In this document: in pieces, positions 60,446 through 64,000 of the stretch
How positions within the stretch are numbered: position 1 is the first letter of the stretch
Layout: each line of letters opens with the position of its first letter
Program-made: the position numbers and the translations under genes
Assembly (NCBI RefSeq): GCF_003368325.1
Contig: NZ_CP031467.1
Location: forward strand, 558,001-622,000
Origin: Paraburkholderia caffeinilytica
GTDB lineage: Bacteria; Pseudomonadota; Gammaproteobacteria; Burkholderiales; Burkholderiaceae
Reading direction: 5' to 3'
DNA length: 64,000 bases
The notes under the pieces: model-generated
Told to the model about the DNA's origin: nothing
Database searches by the model: none
Seen by the model: only the letters and a program-made list of their open reading frames with translations

Positions 60446-61585
60446 TCAAGGCAACGCGAAGCGCGCCACATTGCCCTTGGCTGCCGAATATTTCGACGGG
60501 TCGACCGGTTCGCCGTCGAGCGTTAGCGACTCGAGACCCGCCTTGTTGCCGACCGTGACCTTGAAGGGCGCCGCGCCCGTCACTTCCTTCGTATCGCCTG
60601 CGTGCACAAGGCCGGAGAACACTTCCTTGCCGTCCTTGCCACGCACGCTGAACCAGCTGTCTTGCGTCACGCGCAACGCGATGATCGCTTCACCTGCGAC
60701 CGGTGCCGACGTTGCCGAGCCGGCCGTATCCGCTGCGGCCGGTGCGCCTGTCGCGGCGACCGCCGGCGCGCTCGCGCCCTGCGCCGCCGCCTGGACCTGC
60801 GAGCCGGCCTTCGGTGCGACTGCTGCTGCCGTGACCGCCGGCGCGGACGACGGCGCCGTACCGGTCGCCAGAGGCGCGGGCATCGGCGTAGCCGACGCGG
60901 CGTTGTCCACTGCAGCCTGCGTTTCCGGCGCGGAAGCAGCGTCTTCCGCCGTTGCCTCGGAACCTGCCGGCTGACCCTGCGCCACCACGCCCGATGCGCC
61001 GCTCGCGCCACCCGCAGCACCGTCAGCGCTCGCTTTCAGCCGTGCGAGCCAGGCTGACGAATCCCCGCCATTGGTATGCCACATGCCGAGCGCGATCACC
61101 GCAACGATCACCGCCGCAACGCCCCACAGCCACGAGCGGCTCTTTTGCCCACTGCCGCCGAGCGACAGCGATACGCGACCGCGCGGCAAATCCTTGCCCG
61201 ACGAAGCCGGCATCGACAGATCCGGCGCGGGCACCCCCTTCTCGCGGCGCAAAGCCTGTGTGAACGGTGTCGGATCGGCGCCGAGCATCTTCGCGTAACT
61301 GCGCACCACGCCGAGCGCAAAAGTCGTGTCCGGCAAATGGCTGATGTCGCCCGATTCGAGCGCACGCAACTTGGTGACCGAAACCTTCAGACGCGCCGAG
61401 ACGTCTTCGATCGTCCAGCCCTTCGATTCACGCAATTGGGTCAAGCGCGTGCCGACTGCCGCCAGAGAATCCAATCCCGCCAGGCCCGGCTGCACAACAG
61501 GCTGCACCACCGCCCGGGCGACTGGCGCCGGATGGCCTTCGTTTGTGTCTGTGTCCTGCGGCTGCGGGTGCTGCGGCTCACTCAT
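60446..61585 (-). CDS. rodZ: RodZ-like cytoskeletal/HTH membrane protein
   Basis: 379 residues. N-terminal helix-turn-helix (LTQLRESKGWTIEDVSARLK to SYAKMLGADPTPF, about 46-108), one membrane span (SWLWGVAAVIVAVIALGMW, 151-169), an Ala/Ser/Pro-rich periplasmic linker (about 180-290) and a C-terminal DUF4115 domain (ALRVTQDSWFSVRGKDGKEV). In E. coli RodZ links MreB to the membrane for rod shape. The location between rlmN and ispG is the conserved one. Confidence 0.88.
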   Translation of the reverse strand: MSEPQHPQPQDTDTNEGHPAPVARAVVQPVVQPGLAGLDSLAAVGTRLTQLRESKGWTIEDVSARLKVSVTKLRALESGDISHLPDTTFALGVVRSYAKMLGADPTPFTQALRREKGVPAPDLSMPASSGKDLPRGRVSLSLGGSGQKSRSWLWGVAAVIVAVIALGMWHTNGGDSSAWLARLKASADGAAGGASGASGVVAQGQPAGSEATAEDAASAPETQAAVDNAASATPMPAPLATGTAPSSAPAVTAAAVAPKAGSQVQAAAQGASAPAVAATGAPAAADTAGSATSAPVAGEAIIALRVTQDSWFSVRGKDGKEVFSGLVHAGDTKEVTGAAPFKVTVGNKAGLESLTLDGEPVDPSKYSAAKGNVARFALP

Positions 61586-61802
61586 CCCAAATCCTTTCGC
61601 GTCGATTCTTTTTCACTTGTGCAACCCGGACGGGCCAAAGCCTCACGCCCAAATCGCAGACCGTTTATAACAAAATGTGCGGCCTTGTGTGCCGCTTCCG
61701 ATCGCTTCTGCAAACTTTCTTTTCAATCGCCGACGGTGTGCAGGGTTTTCGCGCGCCCGGACAGCTTTCCTCCGAACGCTCGCGCCCCATTACCTCGCGC
61801 AA

Positions 61803-62954
61803 TTACACGGCGCGCACCTCGATAATCTTCGCCGCCTTCCCGGTGCGCTCAGCGAGGCGCGTGCGGTCTTTCACCGCACCGGCCAGTTGACCGCAGGCAG
61901 CGTCGATATCATCGCCGCGTGTCTTACGCACTGTGGTGACGACGCCCGCGTCCATCAACACTTGTGCAAACCGCTTGATCTGTTCCGGCTTCGAGCGGAT
62001 GAGGCCCGACTCAGGGAACGGATTGAACGGAATCAGGTTGAACTTGCACGGTACGTCGCGCGTAACGGCCAGCAATTCGCGCGCTTGCGCTTCGCTGTCG
62101 TTCACGCCGTCGAGCATGCAATATTCGAACGTAATGAAATCGCGCGGCGCGACTTTCAGATAGCGCTGGCAAGCGGCCATCAATTCGCGCAGCGGATACT
62201 TCTTGTTCAGCGGCACCAGCATGTCGCGCAGCGGGTCGCTCGGCGCATGCAGCGATACCGCGAGCGCCACCGGCAGATCGGCGCCAAGCCGGTCCATCAT
62301 CGGCACCACGCCCGAGGTGGACAGCGTGACGCGGCGGCGCGACAGGCCGTACGCGTTGTCGTCCAGCATCAGGCGCATGGCGGGCACCACCGCGTCGTAA
62401 TTGAGCAGCGGCTCGCCCATGCCCATCATCACCACGTTCGTGACGACGCGCTCGCCTTTGCCATCACCGCCTGTGGCGCGCCCGCCATCCGTGCCGCGCG
62501 TCGCGCGCAGCGCAAACTCGGCCATACGCAGCTGGCCGATGATTTCACCGGTGGTGAGATTGCGGGAGAAACCCTGTTTGCCGGTCGAACAGAAACGGCA
62601 GTTGACCGCACACCCGGCCTGCGACGACACGCACAGCGTGCCACGCGTTTCTTCGGGAATGTATACAGTTTCAACCGCGTTGCTGTTGCCGACGTCGATC
62701 AGCCACTTGCGTGTGCCGTCGGTCGAAATATTGTCGCTGACGATGCCGGGCATCGTGATCGTTGCGCGCCCTTTGAGCTTTTCGCGCAGGGACTTCGCCA
62801 GATCGGTCATGCCGTCGAAATCGGCGGCGTTGTACTGGTGGATCCAGCGCTGCAATTGCTTGGCGCGAAACGGCTTCTCACCCAGGCTGTCGCAGTAGGC
62901 GACAAGCCCTTGGGCGTCGAGGTCGAGAAGGTTGACGGTGGGACTGCTCGTCAT
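61803..62954 (-). CDS. rlmN: Dual-specificity RNA methyltransferase RlmN
   Basis: 383 residues from ATG 62954, which has AGGA just upstream (62969 is also possible). Radical-SAM enzyme that methylates C2 of A2503 in 23S rRNA and A37 of some tRNAs. The iron-sulphur motif C-x3-C-x2-C is in [35 protein letters not shown] and [20 protein letters not shown] follow. The C-terminal region has the second catalytic cysteine near DIDAACGQL. Confidence 0.96.
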   Translation of the reverse strand: MTSSPTVNLLDLDAQGLVAYCDSLGEKPFRAKQLQRWIHQYNAADFDGMTDLAKSLREKLKGRATITMPGIVSDNISTDGTRKWLIDVGNSNAVETVYIPEETRGTLCVSSQAGCAVNCRFCSTGKQGFSRNLTTGEIIGQLRMAEFALRATRGTDGGRATGGDGKGERVVTNVVMMGMGEPLLNYDAVVPAMRLMLDDNAYGLSRRRVTLSTSGVVPMMDRLGADLPVALAVSLHAPSDPLRDMLVPLNKKYPLRELMAACQRYLKVAPRDFITFEYCMLDGVNDSEAQARELLAVTRDVPCKFNLIPFNPFPESGLIRSKPEQIKRFAQVLMDAGVVTTVRKTRGDDIDAACGQLAGAVKDRTRLAERTGKAAKIIEVRAV

Positions 62955-63165
62955 ATCGAATCCTGCCATTTCAGTGCGAGACTACGTTCATGCAACAAGC
63001 TGCATGAACGCAATGCCGTTCGCGCCCATTCCTGCTGCTTTACCTTACTACTTTGCCGGGCTGTTCGTGCGGATTCGTGCGACAAATCCAACGGCGGCGC
63101 ACGAATCGCGGATAGCGTCTATTGCGAATCAAACGCGCTCAACGCTCAAACCCGGCCAAATCCGC

Positions 63166-63591
63166 TTAACGCGAGTAGACGTTCACTTCCGGGAAGAAGA
63201 ACGCGATTTCAACGGCAGCCGTTTCAGCGGCGTCAGAACCGTGCACCGCGTTAGCGTCGATGCTGTCGGCGAAGTCGGCGCGGATCGTGCCCTTTTCCGC
63301 CTTCTTCGGGTCTGTTGCACCCATCAGTTCGCGGTGCTTCAGGATCGCGTTTTCGCCTTCCAGCGCTTGCACGACCACCGGGCCCGAGATCATGAAATCG
63401 ACCAGGTCCTTGAAGAACGGACGTGCGGCGTGCACAGCGTAGAACTTCTCTGCGTCAGCGCGCGACAGGTGGACCATGCGCGAAGCCACGATCTTCAGGC
63501 CAGCGTTTTCGAAACGGCTGTAGATCTGGCCGATCACGTTCTTGGCCACTGCGTCCGGCTTGATAATCGACAGGGTGCGTTCGATCGCCAT
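63166..63591 (-). CDS. ndk: Nucleoside diphosphate kinase
   Basis: 141 residues, the usual length. [20 protein letters not shown] start, [19 protein letters not shown], and the phosphohistidine motif [16 protein letters not shown]. It balances NTP/NDP pools. It heads the ndk-rlmN-rodZ run, 211 bases upstream of rlmN. Confidence 0.98.
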   Translation of the reverse strand: MAIERTLSIIKPDAVAKNVIGQIYSRFENAGLKIVASRMVHLSRADAEKFYAVHAARPFFKDLVDFMISGPVVVQALEGENAILKHRELMGATDPKKAEKGTIRADFADSIDANAVHGSDAAETAAVEIAFFFPEVNVYSR

Positions 63592-63926
63592 AAAAACTCC
63601 AAAAAATTAAGAGGTTACAGATTCAAATGAATCCGCTATTGTAGCATGTTCCCGTGTATGATTGCGATTGAACCCTTACAGCATTGAAAGACTCCAAGCA
63701 GGAGTTTCTGAATGCTGGTAGCGTAGGTCGTGTGGACATTTTCTGGGTATTGAAACTCCCTGCCACCGCGCCGATCTTAGGGATGAACGCCCTGCGACTG
63801 GCGGCAAGAATTCCGGCCGGCGCCGCGCGAGTTGACTCACAACCTGCCGCACAACTGCGGCGCAATCGCTGCACCAACCCGCTGCACCAACCATTACGCA
63901 ACACGCTTCTGAGGTAAGGAGAGACC
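63592..63926. promoter_or_regulatory. Divergent promoter region ndk / YccA-like gene
   Basis: 335 bases. For ndk (minus strand) TACAAT at 63638-63643 is a good -10 with only a weak -35. A short inverted repeat GATTCA/TGAATC (63620-63625, 63628-63633) lies in its leader. For the plus-strand gene an AAGGAG ribosome site ends at about 63921. No RNA gene is recognised. Confidence 0.45.
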
Positions 63927-64000
63927 ATGAACGATCATCCGTATAGCTTTGGCCGCAATGGTGCGGTCAGCACGGTCGAAACGCGTAACCGCGTACTAAG
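63927..64000 (+). CDS. Start of a probable Bax-inhibitor-1/YccA family membrane protein (partial)
   Basis: ATG at 63927 after AAGGAG opens a frame reading MNDHPYSFGRNGAVSTVET and then RNRVL to the window edge, 24 codons. The short N-terminus with YSFGR and an ETRNRVL segment before the first membrane helix resembles Bax-inhibitor-1/YccA proteins of betaproteobacteria, integral membrane proteins that modulate FtsH. Too little is visible to be sure. Confidence 0.5.
   Translation, partial: MNDHPYSFGRNGAVSTVETRNRVL

Overview
The window is a piece of a high-GC betaproteobacterial chromosome, most likely Paraburkholderia/Burkholderia. I base this on codon use, protein similarity recognised by eye, and a housekeeping gene order I know from that group: ndk-rlmN-rodZ-ispG-hisS-yfgM-bamB-der-hfq-hflX-hflK-hflC-hisZ-purA. 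There is no CRISPR array, no insertion sequence, no rRNA operon and no recognisable prophage. One tRNA gene (Ser, anticodon GCT) is present.

Layout. (1) Positions 1-8600 are accessory. A five-gene minus-strand operon encodes a polar amino acid ABC importer (binding protein, two permeases, ATPase) followed by a class V PLP aminotransferase cut by the window edge. Next come an unknown small gene pair and a chemoreceptor. The chemoreceptor has lost its 5' end and abuts, head to head, an aminotransferase that has also lost its 5' end. A LysR regulator and a small unknown gene follow. (2) Positions 8665-15251 hold an EmrAB/OMF-type tripartite efflux operon with a type II NADH dehydrogenase downstream and a divergent TetR regulator upstream. 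A strong palindromic operator candidate lies between regulator and pump. (3) Positions 15252-15950 are a gene-poor gap, followed by tRNA-Ser(GCT) with a clear promoter and terminator. (4) Positions 16248-23135 form a minus-strand housekeeping series: lysC, tilS, accA, a DNA glycosylase with a basic tail, and cysS. (5) Positions 23427-35065 carry a TPR protein, two cyclophilins, lpxH, cysE, trmJ, suhB, lplT, mutS and an exported protein that looks like a degenerate metallophosphoesterase. (6) Positions 35045-43865 carry slyD, a cupin ribosomal-oxygenase-like gene, an Ala/Ser lipoprotein, a DinG-family helicase, a DUF465 protein, a Gln-rich exported coiled coil and tex. (7) From 44027 to the end lie kup, a phosphoribosyltransferase, purA, hisZ, DUF2065, hflC/hflK/hflX, hfq, der, bamB, yfgM, hisS, ispG, rodZ, rlmN and ndk. 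The first codons of what looks like a Bax-inhibitor-1/YccA membrane protein close the window.

Most of the window is ordinary core genome, and I did not find a clearly new multi-gene system. The best leads are the back-to-back decapitated gene pair near 6745, the operator at 14585-14609, the unknown two-gene tail behind the chemoreceptor, the degenerate phosphoesterase-like protein after mutS, and several low-complexity exported or tailed proteins.
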